Below, in pieces: positions 7,711 to 17,130 of a stretch of DNA of 64,000 nucleotides. The notes below the pieces were generated by a model that saw only the letters and a program-made list of their open reading frames with translations, was not told the origin of the DNA and ran no database searches. The DNA comes from CAZAMB01 sp964501365. GTDB lineage: Bacteria; Planctomycetota; Phycisphaerae; UBA1845. The stretch's first letter is position 1, and the number at the start of each line of letters is the position of its first letter. Made by a program: the position numbers and the translations under genes. The stretch spans positions 62,001-126,000 of the forward strand of contig CAZCST010000012.1 in the NCBI GenBank assembly GCA_964501365.1, in the 5' to 3' direction.

Positions 7711-8280
7711 CTATTCTCGTGTCGCACCTTCCGGAACGGTGGAGCGGTTTACACGACTCCGAATCTGCTGGTAAAGCATTTGTCGCTCATGCACGCGAAG
7801 GGCTCCGATTGGCATGTAAATTATTCGAGTTCGATTACCTTGGCACCTTCGTGGTTGGATCGCTCCCTCAGGAAAAACGATTTGATCCCAAGGCAGGGAA
7901 TACGTTTTCCAATATGCCGTTCTATAGGTCAGACCGTTATTGCCCACGACGATAAACGAATTTGAATTTCGAAATCGCAAGATCGTCAAAAGCCAAAACG
8001 CCAAAATTAGCAGATCACCCGCGACGTTAAACAATTCTCTTATGCTGAAGAGAATACCCCTTCGAGCATAAGTGACTCCGTGCGAGATCAACAGTAACGT
8101 CATGAAACCTACGATAAGCCAAAACCATCGAGGACTCGAATTCGGGCACCACACTCGCATCGACTCGTCGTATTCAAAGCCGCATTCCGGGCAGGTGTGG
8201 TTCTTGGGCAGGCCGGTGAGGTCGTAACGGCAGACGGGGCACGTGGTGATCGGCTCGCCGGAAACGGTCATAATCGACAT
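7711..8280 (-). CDS. Membrane protein with N-terminal zinc ribbon (paralogue B)
   Basis: The 189-residue product has TVSGEPITTCPVCRYDLTG and CPECGFEYDESMRVW, almost identical to the downstream paralogue at 7093-7644 over the first 40 residues, then diverges. Two hydrophobic segments follow (about 50-70 and 85-105) and then SFIVVGNNGLTYRTAYWKTYSLPWDQI, which aligns with the paralogue. The frame stays open far upstream, but homology with the paralogue begins only near 8271-8280, so one of the two Met codons there is the start; no strong ribosome site separates them. Function is unknown; the ribbon recurs elsewhere in the window. Confidence 0.6.
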   Translation of the reverse strand: MSIMTVSGEPITTCPVCRYDLTGLPKNHTCPECGFEYDESMRVWCPNSSPRWFWLIVGFMTLLLISHGVTYARRGILFSIRELFNVAGDLLILAFWLLTILRFRNSNSFIVVGNNGLTYRTAYWKTYSLPWDQIVFPEGAIQPRRCQGNRTRIIYMPIGALRVHERQMLYQQIRSRVNRSTVPEGATRE

Positions 8281-8352
8281 AATGTTGCCGAAATTTCGAT
8301 TTTCGTCGATGGTGATTGGACTGAATTCTGAGCCAGGGAGTAAACGACTGCC

Positions 8353-9279
8353 ATGACGCGCAATCCAAAGCGAACCGTTGGACTGATTGCTCTTTTCTGG
8401 TGTCTTGCCGCTGCGAATGGCAAGGCGCAAATCGATCAAGTAACCGTTCCGCTGATCGTTGAGGGGAATCGTCCGTTCATTGATCTGAATCTGAAATCTG
8501 GAGATCGGACGCCGCGAACGGCGCGGTTTCTGGTGGATTCGGGCGGCGGGGGGTTTCTGCTGACCGAGCCGCTCGCCCGCGATCTTGGCCTGACCTGGGG
8601 CACTCCGGAGCGCGAAGAGGGCAAGGAGTTTGCCGTGGTGACTGCGCCGCCGCAGGCATTCGTTGACGAGTTTGCTCTGAAGCTCAACCCCAGTCGCGTG
8701 ATGGTCGTGATCGCAAGCGACAATATTCTTCCAGCGGGGGTTCCGGGGCATGCTGAAGGCATGTTTCCCGCCCACGTTTTGTGGCGATACCACGTCGTTT
8801 TCGATTATCCCAGGGGAAAATTCACGATTGCCCGGCCCGGCGTGCTCGAACCGGAGGGCAACCCGCTTCCCATGCCGGTGTCGAAGAAATCCGGATTTCC
8901 CCAAACCGAGATCGAAGTGGACGGCCAGAAGTATGGCTTGCTCCTCGATACGGGTGCGTCGTTCACGATGGTATCAGAGGTGCTGTTGAAGTCGTGGGGC
9001 AGCAAGCACACGGACTGGGAGCGCCACGAAGGCGCGTTCGGCGACGCAAAACTGCTCGGCGGGCAGACTCTTGAAACGATGATCGTGCCGCAGGCCCGGT
9101 GGGGGGCCAACGAGCTTCGCGCGCTGGGCGTGACCTCTCAACGGGAGGGTACGTTTGAGAAATTCATGAGTTCGATGACGAAGGAGCCCATCGTGGGCTC
9201 CCTCGCCGGAAACGTGCTCAAGCAATTCCGTGTCGAACTCGATTACAAGGAGGAAAAGCTTTATCTCTCCAAACCGTGA
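8353..9279 (+). CDS. Exported two-lobed aspartic protease-like protein
   Basis: The 308-residue protein has a signal peptide (TVGLIALFWCLAAANGKAQ) and two catalytic-type motifs: FLVDSGGGGFLL near residues 57-68 and LLLDTGASFTMV near 196-207. Two D-S/T-G motifs in one chain match the pseudo-dimeric, pepsin-like or clan AA double-lobe layout rather than single-motif retropepsins that dimerise. A later IVGSLAGNVLKQFRVELDY fits the usual G-x-(I/L)-G-x-x-x-L-x-x-F-x-x-x-x-D strand. It is probably periplasmic. It is divergent from the zinc-ribbon paralogues and convergent with the metalloprotease gene. Confidence 0.8.
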   Translation: MTRNPKRTVGLIALFWCLAAANGKAQIDQVTVPLIVEGNRPFIDLNLKSGDRTPRTARFLVDSGGGGFLLTEPLARDLGLTWGTPEREEGKEFAVVTAPPQAFVDEFALKLNPSRVMVVIASDNILPAGVPGHAEGMFPAHVLWRYHVVFDYPRGKFTIARPGVLEPEGNPLPMPVSKKSGFPQTEIEVDGQKYGLLLDTGASFTMVSEVLLKSWGSKHTDWERHEGAFGDAKLLGGQTLETMIVPQARWGANELRALGVTSQREGTFEKFMSSMTKEPIVGSLAGNVLKQFRVELDYKEEKLYLSKP

Positions 9280-9335
9280 CCGAATCGGTCGCCAATGCAG
9301 CTAACGTCCAGGCGTTTCGCTCGACCCCCCTTGGT

Positions 9336-9354
9336 CCCCCCTTGGCAAGGGGGG
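9336..9354. repeat. C/G-rich inverted repeat in a convergent gap
   Basis: CCCCCCTT-ggc-AAGGGGGG is a perfect 8-bp inverted repeat between two convergent genes. The surrounding GACCCCCCTTGGTCCCCCC resembles the element at 17064-17108 in reverse orientation and, more loosely, that at 37508-37536, so it belongs to a dispersed intergenic repeat family. It may also end transcription of the flanking genes, although no clear U-tract is present. Confidence 0.6.
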
Positions 9355-9415
9355 AGGCATGCCACACCAAGGGAGACGACGATTCGTAGAACACGATAAG
9401 GGGCCGGAATCCGAA

Positions 9416-12130
9416 TCAATCGGTGGTTGTCGTCTGCCGGATCAGGCGCATGCACTTTCCGTTGCGACACATGCCCGAGCAGCAATCCGAATCGGACTCG
9501 CAGTTGGTTCCAAACGGGAAACCGCAATCCACCGGGCAGCGTGCGCAGTTTTCCGCCGGCGTGTCGCAGACGCCGTCTCCACAGAAATTGCCGGCGACGC
9601 ACAAGCCGTTCTGGCAGGTATCGCCCGGCCCGCACGAGGAATTGTTCGGATCATTCCCGGTACATGCATCCACAGTTTCGTCACAGGACTCTGAGCAATC
9701 GGCATCGCCATCGGGTCCCGGACAGGGATTTCCGGCGTGAACGCAGGCGCCGATGCTGTTACAGGTATCCGCGCCATTGCAGAACACATTGTCATTGCAG
9801 GACGTTCCGACGGCCTTGAGCGGGTGCATGCAGGAACCACTGCCGTTGCACACATCGCTGGTGCAGGGATTTGCGTCGGCCGTGCAGGCGGTATTGGCCG
9901 GAGAGAAGCAATTGTCGGCCGCTTCGTTGCAGGCGTTGGCGCAGACGGCTCCGCCGGTGCATGGATTGCCTGCGTGAACGCTGCATGTTCCTGCATTGCA
10001 GGCATCAGTTCCGTTGCAATACAGGCCGTCGTTGCATGCCGTGCCGAAGGCCACCGGCGAGTGGAGACATGTGGTCCCGCTCAACGTGTCGGTCGTGCAT
10101 GGGTTTGCGTCGTCACACGAGATCGGAGTTCCGGCGCAGTTGCCAGCCGAACACACGTCATTGTTGGTCGAGGAGTTTCCGTCGTTGCAGGTCGATCCGT
10201 TGGGATCGTTGGCCGTGCAGGCGTCGGTCGTTTCATTGCAGGATTCATGGCAGTTGGCGTCGCCATCGGGTCCGGGGCACGGATTCCCCGCGTGAACGCT
10301 GCAGCTTCCGCCGCTGCACGAATCCGCACCGTTGCAAAACAGGCCGTCCGTGCAACTCGTGCCGGTGGGAGCGGCGGTGTGCGTGCAGGTGGTCCCACTG
10401 ACAGCATCCACCGTGCAGGGATTGCCATCATCGCAATTGACGGGGATCGGAGTGCCGGTGCAGACGCCTGCCGAGCAAACATCGTTGGTCGTTGTGGCAT
10501 TTCCATCGTTGCACAACGAGCCGTTGGGATCGGACGCGGTGCAGGTGCGGCCTGCTTCAAAGCAGGATTCCGCGCAGTTTCCGTCGCCATCGGTGCCGGG
10601 GCAGGGATTTCCCGAATGAACGCTGCACGCGCCGTTATTGCACGAGTCGCTGCCGTTGCAAAACAGGCCGTCGTTGCAGGCCGATCCGTTCGGGTCGGGG
10701 CCGGTGCAATTGTCCAGCGATTCGTTGCAGGATTCCGAGCAATTGGCATCGCCATCAGGCGGCGGGCAGGGATTTCCCGCGTGAACGGTGCACGATCCAG
10801 CGCTGCACGTGTCTGCTCCGTTGCAAAACAGTCCGTCGTTGCATGGGCCGGTATTGGTCGTGTAGAAGCAGGTGCCGCTGGAGCAGGTATCGGTGGTGCA
10901 TGGATTGGCGTCGTCGCAGCCGGCGTTCGTCGTGCACCCGCTGTTTCCGGAGGACAGGCAGGTTCGCGTATCCCGGAAGCTGGTGATGACAGGGATGCTC
11001 AACGTGGGATGAAACTGGTTGGTGCAGGTGATTGAAGGGTTCATCGTATAGCCGGAACAACTGCAATGCTGCGCATTCCAGTTATGGCCGAGTTCGTGCG
11101 CGGAGAGGTCGGTGGCGCACGCATCGCTTCCGCAGCAGTCGGCCTGGACAACCGAGTAGCTGGAACCACCGCAGACGGCTCCGATCCATGCGATGCCGAT
11201 GACGCTGCCGTCGATGTTTTTTCCGGTGAACAGTTCGGCCATGTCGCGGGGTATGCTGGTGTGATTGTTCTGCCATTGGGTTCGAAATTGGGTAAGGAGA
11301 GTTTGTGAATCGGTGGCCGTGTACGGATCGGGCTCGGCGATGCGTACGATGATCGTCGAGATTACGTGACGGATGGATACGTCGCGCTCGTATTCGACAT
11401 TCAGACCATTGATGATGGCGTTGATCCGGTTTTCGACGGCAGGCACGCTGCCATAGGCGAGATAGTATTCCACGTCGGCGTCGCAGGCGATCTCGGCGAC
11501 GCACAGTCCGGAGCCGCAGGCCCCGCCGACGGCAACGGCACCCACATCCTCCTGTTTGAGCCGCATTTCGTCATGGGCGTCGCAGGCGCCCATCGAGGGC
11601 ATCACGTCTTCGTTGCGATACACCGCGTGCAGCGTACGGCCTGCCCCGCCAAGACGGTCGCCGACTGGCTCGACCCAGTACCCGCTGCCGTTGGGCAGGA
11701 CGACCTTGGCGTGAAGTCCGTCATCTCCTTGAAACGCGGCCACCATGCTGCCGGGCTTTCCGGCGACGGTTCCGCGATAGGTGCGAATCGGGCCGGCAGG
11801 GACTTCTCCGGTCACTCCATTGCCGAAATCAACCACCACGCGATAGCCGGGCGATCGGACGGATTGCAACTCGAGTTCAAGCGTGGCCGGTTCATCCGTC
11901 AGCGGTACGGCGACGGAGAACTTGTTCGATCGAGTGAATGTGAGATTCAGACTGGCGAGTTTGCTCTCTCGCAGGCCCATCGAATCGTTGACCTGCGTGT
12001 TGAGTGTCGAGGAAGGTGCAGCGTCAGGCTGGGCAGCCTTTGCGGCAAGGGAGGGTCCCATCAGCCCCCAACCCCATACGACCGAAAACGTGAACAGGAA
12101 CGGACGCGCAACCCCATGCTTCTTTCCCAT
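9416..12130 (-). CDS. Secreted reprolysin-like zinc metalloprotease with Cys-rich C-terminal repeats
   Basis: The 904-residue protein has a signal peptide (RPFLFTFSVVWGWGLMG), an N-terminal prodomain-like region, and a metzincin catalytic motif HELGHNWNAQH (about residues 345-355) followed by a Met-turn-like GYTMNPS. This HExxHxxxxxH with a downstream Met-turn defines reprolysin/adamalysin-type zinc proteases. From about residue 400 to the end it consists of CNDGLFCNGADTC and HAGNPCPGPDGDANC repeats, a disulfide-rich stalk. The ATG at 12130 is chosen because GGAG lies 7 nt upstream; another ATG at 12136 abuts that site. The same Cys repeats occur in the next gene, implying a common surface role. 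Confidence 0.85.
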   Translation of the reverse strand: MGKKHGVARPFLFTFSVVWGWGLMGPSLAAKAAQPDAAPSSTLNTQVNDSMGLRESKLASLNLTFTRSNKFSVAVPLTDEPATLELELQSVRSPGYRVVVDFGNGVTGEVPAGPIRTYRGTVAGKPGSMVAAFQGDDGLHAKVVLPNGSGYWVEPVGDRLGGAGRTLHAVYRNEDVMPSMGACDAHDEMRLKQEDVGAVAVGGACGSGLCVAEIACDADVEYYLAYGSVPAVENRINAIINGLNVEYERDVSIRHVISTIIVRIAEPDPYTATDSQTLLTQFRTQWQNNHTSIPRDMAELFTGKNIDGSVIGIAWIGAVCGGSSYSVVQADCCGSDACATDLSAHELGHNWNAQHCSCSGYTMNPSITCTNQFHPTLSIPVITSFRDTRTCLSSGNSGCTTNAGCDDANPCTTDTCSSGTCFYTTNTGPCNDGLFCNGADTCSAGSCTVHAGNPCPPPDGDANCSESCNESLDNCTGPDPNGSACNDGLFCNGSDSCNNGACSVHSGNPCPGTDGDGNCAESCFEAGRTCTASDPNGSLCNDGNATTTNDVCSAGVCTGTPIPVNCDDGNPCTVDAVSGTTCTHTAAPTGTSCTDGLFCNGADSCSGGSCSVHAGNPCPGPDGDANCHESCNETTDACTANDPNGSTCNDGNSSTNNDVCSAGNCAGTPISCDDANPCTTDTLSGTTCLHSPVAFGTACNDGLYCNGTDACNAGTCSVHAGNPCTGGAVCANACNEAADNCFSPANTACTADANPCTSDVCNGSGSCMHPLKAVGTSCNDNVFCNGADTCNSIGACVHAGNPCPGPDGDADCSESCDETVDACTGNDPNNSSCGPGDTCQNGLCVAGNFCGDGVCDTPAENCARCPVDCGFPFGTNCESDSDCCSGMCRNGKCMRLIRQTTTTD

Positions 12131-12586
12131 AACCATTCTCCAAAAGAATTTCCCCCCAACCACTGAAACACCAAGAGGTAACGGTACGATATCGCCACGC
12201 GGGGCAAGCATTCGGACGGAAGGGGGTAACTACGGAACACGAGAAAACGGACGTAAGCCTGTCGGAGTCGGGGAGACTCCAAACACCCCGCTAAGAATAT
12301 AGGACGGAAACCCTGGCGAAGTCCATGATCATCATCTGTAACATTTCAAGCGCGGGCTAGGCAATCCGGTGAGCCGCACGATGTGCATTGAGATTGTAAT
12401 TCGAATCAGGCAGTTTCGATTTGCAATAAAGAGTATCTGCACAAGTTTCGTATGGCGTAGCTGAAATTGCTGGTCGCATCACTGCTCTACCGGCGCAGCG
12501 AATTCGTGTGCGCTGCGCTTGTGCCGACGCAGGTCATCTGTGGAGTTGAGAGCCACGCAACCCGACGTCGGTTGGGCAGCCGGGCG
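12131..12586. other. Intergenic region upstream of the metalloprotease gene
   Basis: A 456-bp gap between two genes on the minus strand. It should carry the promoter of the metalloprotease gene and the 3' end of the beta-helix gene transcript. I see no convincing ORF, RNA gene or strong hairpin in it. Confidence 0.5.
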
Positions 12587-15500
12587 TCAGTCTCCGCATC
12601 CTGGAGCGTCAGGTATTGGCGTCAGGATATCGCAGTTGCCCGGCCCACCTGCCGGGTCGCACTCAGCCGTATGGCACGAATCGCCGGCGGACGTGCAATC
12701 CACGGCCGTTCCATGGCAGCTTCCGCTGGAACACTGGTCATCCAACGTGCAGACATCGCCATCATCGCACGAATTTGCGTCGTTGTTGGTATAAACGCAT
12801 CCTTCCGACGGATCACAGGAGTCGTCGGTACACGGATTCCCGTCGTCACATGTCAATGCCGATCCGCTCGTGCAAGCGCCGCCGCTGCACGTCTCGGCTC
12901 CGTTGCAGACATCGCCATCATCGCACGAATTTGCGTCGTTGTTTGCATAGACGCATCCTTCCGACGTATCACAGGAGTCGTCGGTACAAGGATTCCCGTC
13001 GTCGCACGTCAGGGCCGATCCGCTGGTGCAAACGCCGCCGCTGCACGTCTCGGCTCCGTTGCAGACATCGCCATCATCGCACGAATTTGCGTCGTTGTTG
13101 GCATAGACGCATCCTTCCGACGGATCACAGGAGTCATCGGTACACGGATTCCCGTCGTCACATGTCAATGCCGATCCGCTGTTGCAAGCGCCGTCGCTGC
13201 ACGTCTCCGCACCGTTGCAAACATCGCCATCATCGCACGAATTTGCGTCGTTGTTGGTATAGACGCATCCGCTCGAAGGATCACAGGAGTCATCCGTACA
13301 CGGATTGCCGTCGTTGCACTGGACCGCCGGTCCGCTTACGCAAACCGCGCCGGCGCAGGCATCTTTGGAAGTGCACGCATTTCCGTCATCGCACGGCCCG
13401 GTGTTGGGCGTGTGCCAGCAACCTGTCGCTGCGGAGCAGCCGTCGGTCGTGCATACGTTGTCGTCGTCGCAATCGAGCAGGTTTCCGCCGCACGCCCCGT
13501 CACTGCATCGATCATCGACGGTGCAGGCATTGTTGTCGTCGCAGAACACGGAATTGTTGACTTGCACGCAAACTCCGCCGACGCAAGTCTCGTCGGTGCA
13601 GATGTTCCCGTCGTCGCACACCATCGGCGTTCCCGGCTGACAGACGTGCGCGATGCACTTCTCCTGGCCGTTGCAGGCGTCGCCATCGTCGCAGGCCGCA
13701 TCATCCCCCTCATCGCAGGGCTGCCGGCTCCAGGGGAACAGGGCGAAGTCATCCAGATCGACATTGTCGCCGCCGTCGAGATCGAACACGCATTTGCAGG
13801 TCTCCTCCCACTCCGGGTGCTGGGCCGGAGTAAACGCGCAGAGCTGAAACCATGCGAAATCGGCGAGGTTGACGGCGCGGTCGGCGTTGAAGTCGGCCGC
13901 CCCCTGCAGCGTGATTGACTCGTGCGCTCCCATGTCCACGCGGCATTCCACGAGACGCGGTCCCTGAGACAGGTCCTGCCGCCCCGGAACCAGTACAAAC
14001 GCGGGGTCGCCGACGTTGATCCCCGGCGAATCGCGCTTCAGCCGCAGATCGTCATCCTCAGTGCCGGTGATGTTGTCGGGGCCATCGGCATCCACAAACA
14101 GTGGGGCCGCGTTGATATTCCCCACTCCGGCAAATCCGCCCTGAATGTCGCTGTAGGTGGCGGTCGTCGTTCCCTGCCCGCCCAGGGCGCCGCCGGCATG
14201 ATTCCACACGATGGAGTTGGTCAGGGCAGCCGTGCTCAACGGTTCGTTGTCGATCGCGCCGGAGGCCGCCAGGCCGACATTGGCGTGCAACGTGCAATTG
14301 GACAAATCGGCGTGGGAATCATCGACGTTGGAGATCGCGCCGCCGCCAAGCTGGGCGACGTTTCCGGCAAACACGGAATCCCGAATCGTACAGGTACTGG
14401 ACTCGATATTGAACAGTGCTCCACCATCGGTATCCGCTTGATTGCCGAAGAACGCGCAGCGATCAAACGTCGGATGGCTGAGCCGGTTATGAAAAGCGCC
14501 GCCGTTGTATGGCGTGGAATTTTTCGAGAACACACAATCGGTCAGGAGAGGATTGCTGGCCAGATTTCGCATGGCGCCCGCATAAAGCATGGCCGTGTTG
14601 AGTCGAAACGTGCAGCCGGTGAAGGTCGGATTGCCGGCAACGTTGTAGACCGCGCCGCCTTGTCCGATGGCGTCATTCTCAATGAACGAGCAGACGGAAA
14701 CGTCGGCATCGCTGGCGCTGGTGTAGAGTCCCGCGCCGTCGCGCTCCGTCGTGTTATGAATAAAAGTACATCCCGTGATCGTCGGGTGCGCCCCCAGCGT
14801 CGCATAGATTCCACCGCCAAGGTCCGCATTGTTTCCATCGAAAACGCAGTTGGTAAAGGTGGCCGTGCTGGGCCCGCTGCACGTAGGATCAGTGTCCGCG
14901 CCGACCCATGCGCCGCCGCCGTCACCGACGCTGGTATTGTTGATGAACGAGCAGTTGGTGATGGTCGGGCTTCCGCTATGCACCTGCAGACCTCCGCCCT
15001 CCTCGCCCGAATGGTTGTCACGGATGACGCAGCGATCAATCACCGTGCTCAACCCGTGATCGTTGATCGCGCCGTGGTGAGCGCCCCAATTCTTCTCGAC
15101 GACGCAATTGCGAATCGTCGGCCCGCCGGGCAGGCATTTGACCAGCCCGTTGCGGATGTGGATTCCCCCGCCCTGGTTGATCAGCGCCGTGTTTCCATTG
15201 GCATTGCCGCCTGAAATGGTGAAGCCCTCCAGCAGGACGCCGGTGGCCGCAGGATTGTCGTAGGTGACGACGTGATAGCAGTTGTCCGCGTAATTCGTGA
15301 AGGAAGCACCGTCGTTGCCATTCAGGTCGCCGGAAAGGGTGGCCTTGAATGCGACGAAGTCGCGCGCATCAGGATTGACCGCTCCGCATCCCGCAAACCC
15401 TCCTTCGAGCGCCACGCCGCTCTTGAGCGTGAAGGTCGCGTTACGAGGATTGGGCAACCCGGCCGTATCGGGCTTGTATGTACCCTGTGCGACTCGAACG

Positions 15501-15691
15501 CGGTCGCCGGACGCCGCGGCGTTCAGGGCCGGCTGAACGGTGAGGAACGCCTTGCACCATGTGGTTCCATCATGCACCGGCCCGGTTGCGCCGACATCCA
15601 CGTACCACGTCGTTTGCCCGAATACGGCCGATGATGAGCCACTCCCGACGATGAGCGCAAAATAGAAACAAGCCGAAATGCGATTGAGCAT
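12587..15691 (-). CDS. Exported right-handed beta-helix (polymorphic outer membrane-like) protein with Cys/Asp repeats
   Basis: The 1034-residue protein has a signal peptide (ISACFYFALIVGSGSSSAVFG) and then TTWYVDVGATGPVHDGTTW, the usual opening of chlamydial-Pmp-like parallel beta-helix proteins. Residues about 100-560 repeat short strands such as ITNCSFINNTSVGDGGG and GGGIYATLGAHPTITGCTF. A dockerin-like ADFNADRAVNLADFAWFQ segment follows near 590, then CDDGN-x-CT-DD-C-type repeats of about 52 residues. The last of these form a 156-bp tandem repeat array. The ATG at 15691 has GGAGGTGG just upstream. It is probably a surface adhesin or matrix protein. Confidence 0.8.
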   Translation of the reverse strand: MLNRISACFYFALIVGSGSSSAVFGQTTWYVDVGATGPVHDGTTWCKAFLTVQPALNAAASGDRVRVAQGTYKPDTAGLPNPRNATFTLKSGVALEGGFAGCGAVNPDARDFVAFKATLSGDLNGNDGASFTNYADNCYHVVTYDNPAATGVLLEGFTISGGNANGNTALINQGGGIHIRNGLVKCLPGGPTIRNCVVEKNWGAHHGAINDHGLSTVIDRCVIRDNHSGEEGGGLQVHSGSPTITNCSFINNTSVGDGGGAWVGADTDPTCSGPSTATFTNCVFDGNNADLGGGIYATLGAHPTITGCTFIHNTTERDGAGLYTSASDADVSVCSFIENDAIGQGGAVYNVAGNPTFTGCTFRLNTAMLYAGAMRNLASNPLLTDCVFSKNSTPYNGGAFHNRLSHPTFDRCAFFGNQADTDGGALFNIESSTCTIRDSVFAGNVAQLGGGAISNVDDSHADLSNCTLHANVGLAASGAIDNEPLSTAALTNSIVWNHAGGALGGQGTTTATYSDIQGGFAGVGNINAAPLFVDADGPDNITGTEDDDLRLKRDSPGINVGDPAFVLVPGRQDLSQGPRLVECRVDMGAHESITLQGAADFNADRAVNLADFAWFQLCAFTPAQHPEWEETCKCVFDLDGGDNVDLDDFALFPWSRQPCDEGDDAACDDGDACNGQEKCIAHVCQPGTPMVCDDGNICTDETCVGGVCVQVNNSVFCDDNNACTVDDRCSDGACGGNLLDCDDDNVCTTDGCSAATGCWHTPNTGPCDDGNACTSKDACAGAVCVSGPAVQCNDGNPCTDDSCDPSSGCVYTNNDANSCDDGDVCNGAETCSDGACNSGSALTCDDGNPCTDDSCDPSEGCVYANNDANSCDDGDVCNGAETCSGGVCTSGSALTCDDGNPCTDDSCDTSEGCVYANNDANSCDDGDVCNGAETCSGGACTSGSALTCDDGNPCTDDSCDPSEGCVYTNNDANSCDDGDVCTLDDQCSSGSCHGTAVDCTSAGDSCHTAECDPAGGPGNCDILTPIPDAPGCGD
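12740..13300. repeat. 156-bp in-frame tandem repeat inside the beta-helix gene
   Basis: Near-identical copies of a 156-bp unit occur in register; for example CGTTGCAGAC starts at 12901 and 13057, and CGTTGCAAAC at 13213. The unit encodes 52 residues containing CDDGNPCTDDSCDPS and CDDGDVCNGAETC. High nucleotide identity between copies indicates recent duplication or gene conversion, so copy number is likely variable between strains. Confidence 0.85.
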
Positions 15692-16482
15692 GATGCCACC
15701 TCCGATGAGCCTTTTGAGCGTGTGATTCGTGCGAACAACGATCTGAAGGACCCCGCCGACCCCTCTCGACGGATGAACAATCCCCGCGTGGGCATGCCTG
15801 AAATCCATTCGACAGGCACGATTCCCCACGATCGCAAGAGCCACCTGACCCCGATAGGCCGGAATCTAGCGGATTTGGCCGGTTCATGCCAACTTTTGAA
15901 TCGGTATTTGATGGGAATTTTCGATGCGGCCGTGCGTGATCGGTGGCCAGCCCCGCTCCCTCGCGGTCGCGCGCATAAGTTCGATTGAAGGGTGCCACTG
16001 GCAGCTTGCTGCCAGTGCCGGCACGGGCGGGCAAGCCGCCCGTGGCACCCAAGACTTGTCAGTACACGGTCGCGCGCACTGATTGGCGCTCGCAGCACGG
16101 GCGGACGAGCCGCCCGTGGCACCCAAAACTTACCAGTACATGGTCGCGGTACTGATTGGCGCTCGCAGCACGGGCGGGCAAGCCGCCCGTGGCACCCAGA
16201 CTTTCCCCGTGCCGCCAATGTTACACATTTTGCAGGACTTTTTGATGGACTCCGCGCGCGAATGTCGCTTTTCCCTATGCCTCACACCTGGCGGCATTCA
16301 GAAATCCCGCCGGCGAGGCGACGAAGTGCGGTCGATCCGGCCGCGGCGCGTTTCGACGAACGCACGACACGTCAGTTCTGATTTCTGATCACTGCTTTAG
16401 TGCCATGTGATGTCACCCGCTTCCGGGGCGGCTGCGCCCCCCGTGTGCCCACGCATGGCTGGACAGCAAGAACGGAGGAAGT
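15692..16482. other. Long intergenic region with palindromic repeats
   Basis: A 791-bp region between divergent genes. It holds the promoter of the beta-helix gene, a cluster of palindromic repeats at 15996-16191 and, at its right end, the ribosome site of the following small exported protein. ORFs running through the palindromes are low-complexity and not credible as genes. Confidence 0.6.
15996..16191. repeat. Cluster of palindromic repeats (one cactggcag hairpin plus three ~74-bp units)
   Basis: CACTGGCAG-cttg-CTGCCAGTG is a perfect inverted repeat at 15996-16017. It is followed by three copies of a hairpin CACGGGCGG-x5-CCGCCCGTG at 16022-16044, 16096-16118 and 16169-16191, spaced 74 and 73 bp and separated by similar sequence (GATTGGCGCTCGCAG). 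The tandem spacing and conserved stems with a varied loop are typical of REP/BIME-type elements. Confidence 0.8.
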
Positions 16483-17034
16483 ATGCGCGCTCATTTTGTA
16501 CTGGCTTGGTCGGTTACAGTTCTGTTGGTGAATACGGGCGGGGCATGGGCTGATCTCCCCCAGGATCAGACCGTCCAGTTTGCCTTTCACGTGTCACCCA
16601 CCAACCCCAACAGCGTCGTCGATTTCTACGTCATCGCGACGCTGCACGCCGTGGACAGCGACGTCGATGACATCGGCTGGAGCGTTACCCTGCTGGAGTT
16701 CGTCTACCGCGACGGGGTGGACAACTTCACCTGGACGCAGGAATACCCCACGCTGGACACGGGCGACGGCCTGTGGTGGGTCTCGCATGACGACGCCCAG
16801 AACCCCGTCCTCGACGAGTTCCTCACCACTCCGCTGCTGACCGGTACGGCGACGGCGGACAGTCCCGGCTACGCGGACCTGGACTACGAGTTGGTCTCGG
16901 TGCCTGCGGTTTCCTCGACTCCCTACGAGACGACGGCCAATGTCACCTATGCCATGGCCGCGGCGGGCACTAATGAACCCGTCAAGAGCGGAACCGATGA
17001 GCCGGTGGAAACCAAGCCGAATAATTTGGAATAA
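16483..17034 (+). CDS. Small exported protein of unknown function
   Basis: The 183-residue protein has a signal peptide (HFVLAWSVTVLLVNTGGAWA) and a beta-rich mature part with no recognised domain; it ends in a short T/E/P-rich tail (NEPVKSGTDEPVETKP). GGAGGAAGT directly before the ATG at 16483 is a strong ribosome site. It stands alone between the repeat cluster and the convergent kinase gene. It may be a periplasmic or surface protein; nothing in the sequence gives a reaction. Confidence 0.65.
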   Translation: MRAHFVLAWSVTVLLVNTGGAWADLPQDQTVQFAFHVSPTNPNSVVDFYVIATLHAVDSDVDDIGWSVTLLEFVYRDGVDNFTWTQEYPTLDTGDGLWWVSHDDAQNPVLDEFLTTPLLTGTATADSPGYADLDYELVSVPAVSSTPYETTANVTYAMAAAGTNEPVKSGTDEPVETKPNNLE

Positions 17035-17063
17035 GCCCTCTGATTGCTCGACCGCAGCGTGTC

Positions 17064-17108
17064 GTCCCGCCTCCCCCCTGTTGCACGGGGGATCAAGGGG
17101 GGTCGGCA
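17064..17108. repeat. C/G-rich dispersed intergenic repeat
   Basis: The CCTCCCCCC ... GGGGGATCAAGGGGGG segment is, on the reverse strand, closely similar to the element at 9321-9360 (GACCCCCCTTG-x-TCCCCC...GGGGGGAGGC). It lies in the convergent gap between the small exported protein and the kinase gene. Confidence 0.6.
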
Positions 17109-17130
17109 CGCTGCAATTTGGATCATTGCC

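Noticed and set aside
9737..11035. A 432-codon plus-strand frame with Ala/Gly/Arg-rich repeats
   Set aside because: It is the antisense of the Cys-rich repeats of the metalloprotease gene; the repetitive look comes from those repeats.
12740..13300. Regular repeats considered as a CRISPR array
   Set aside because: Repeats are long (156 bp), contiguous, without unique spacers and stay in frame in a protein gene.
12467..13918. A 483-codon plus-strand frame with RICVVVGI-type repeats
   Set aside because: It is antisense to the 156-bp repeats of the beta-helix protein.
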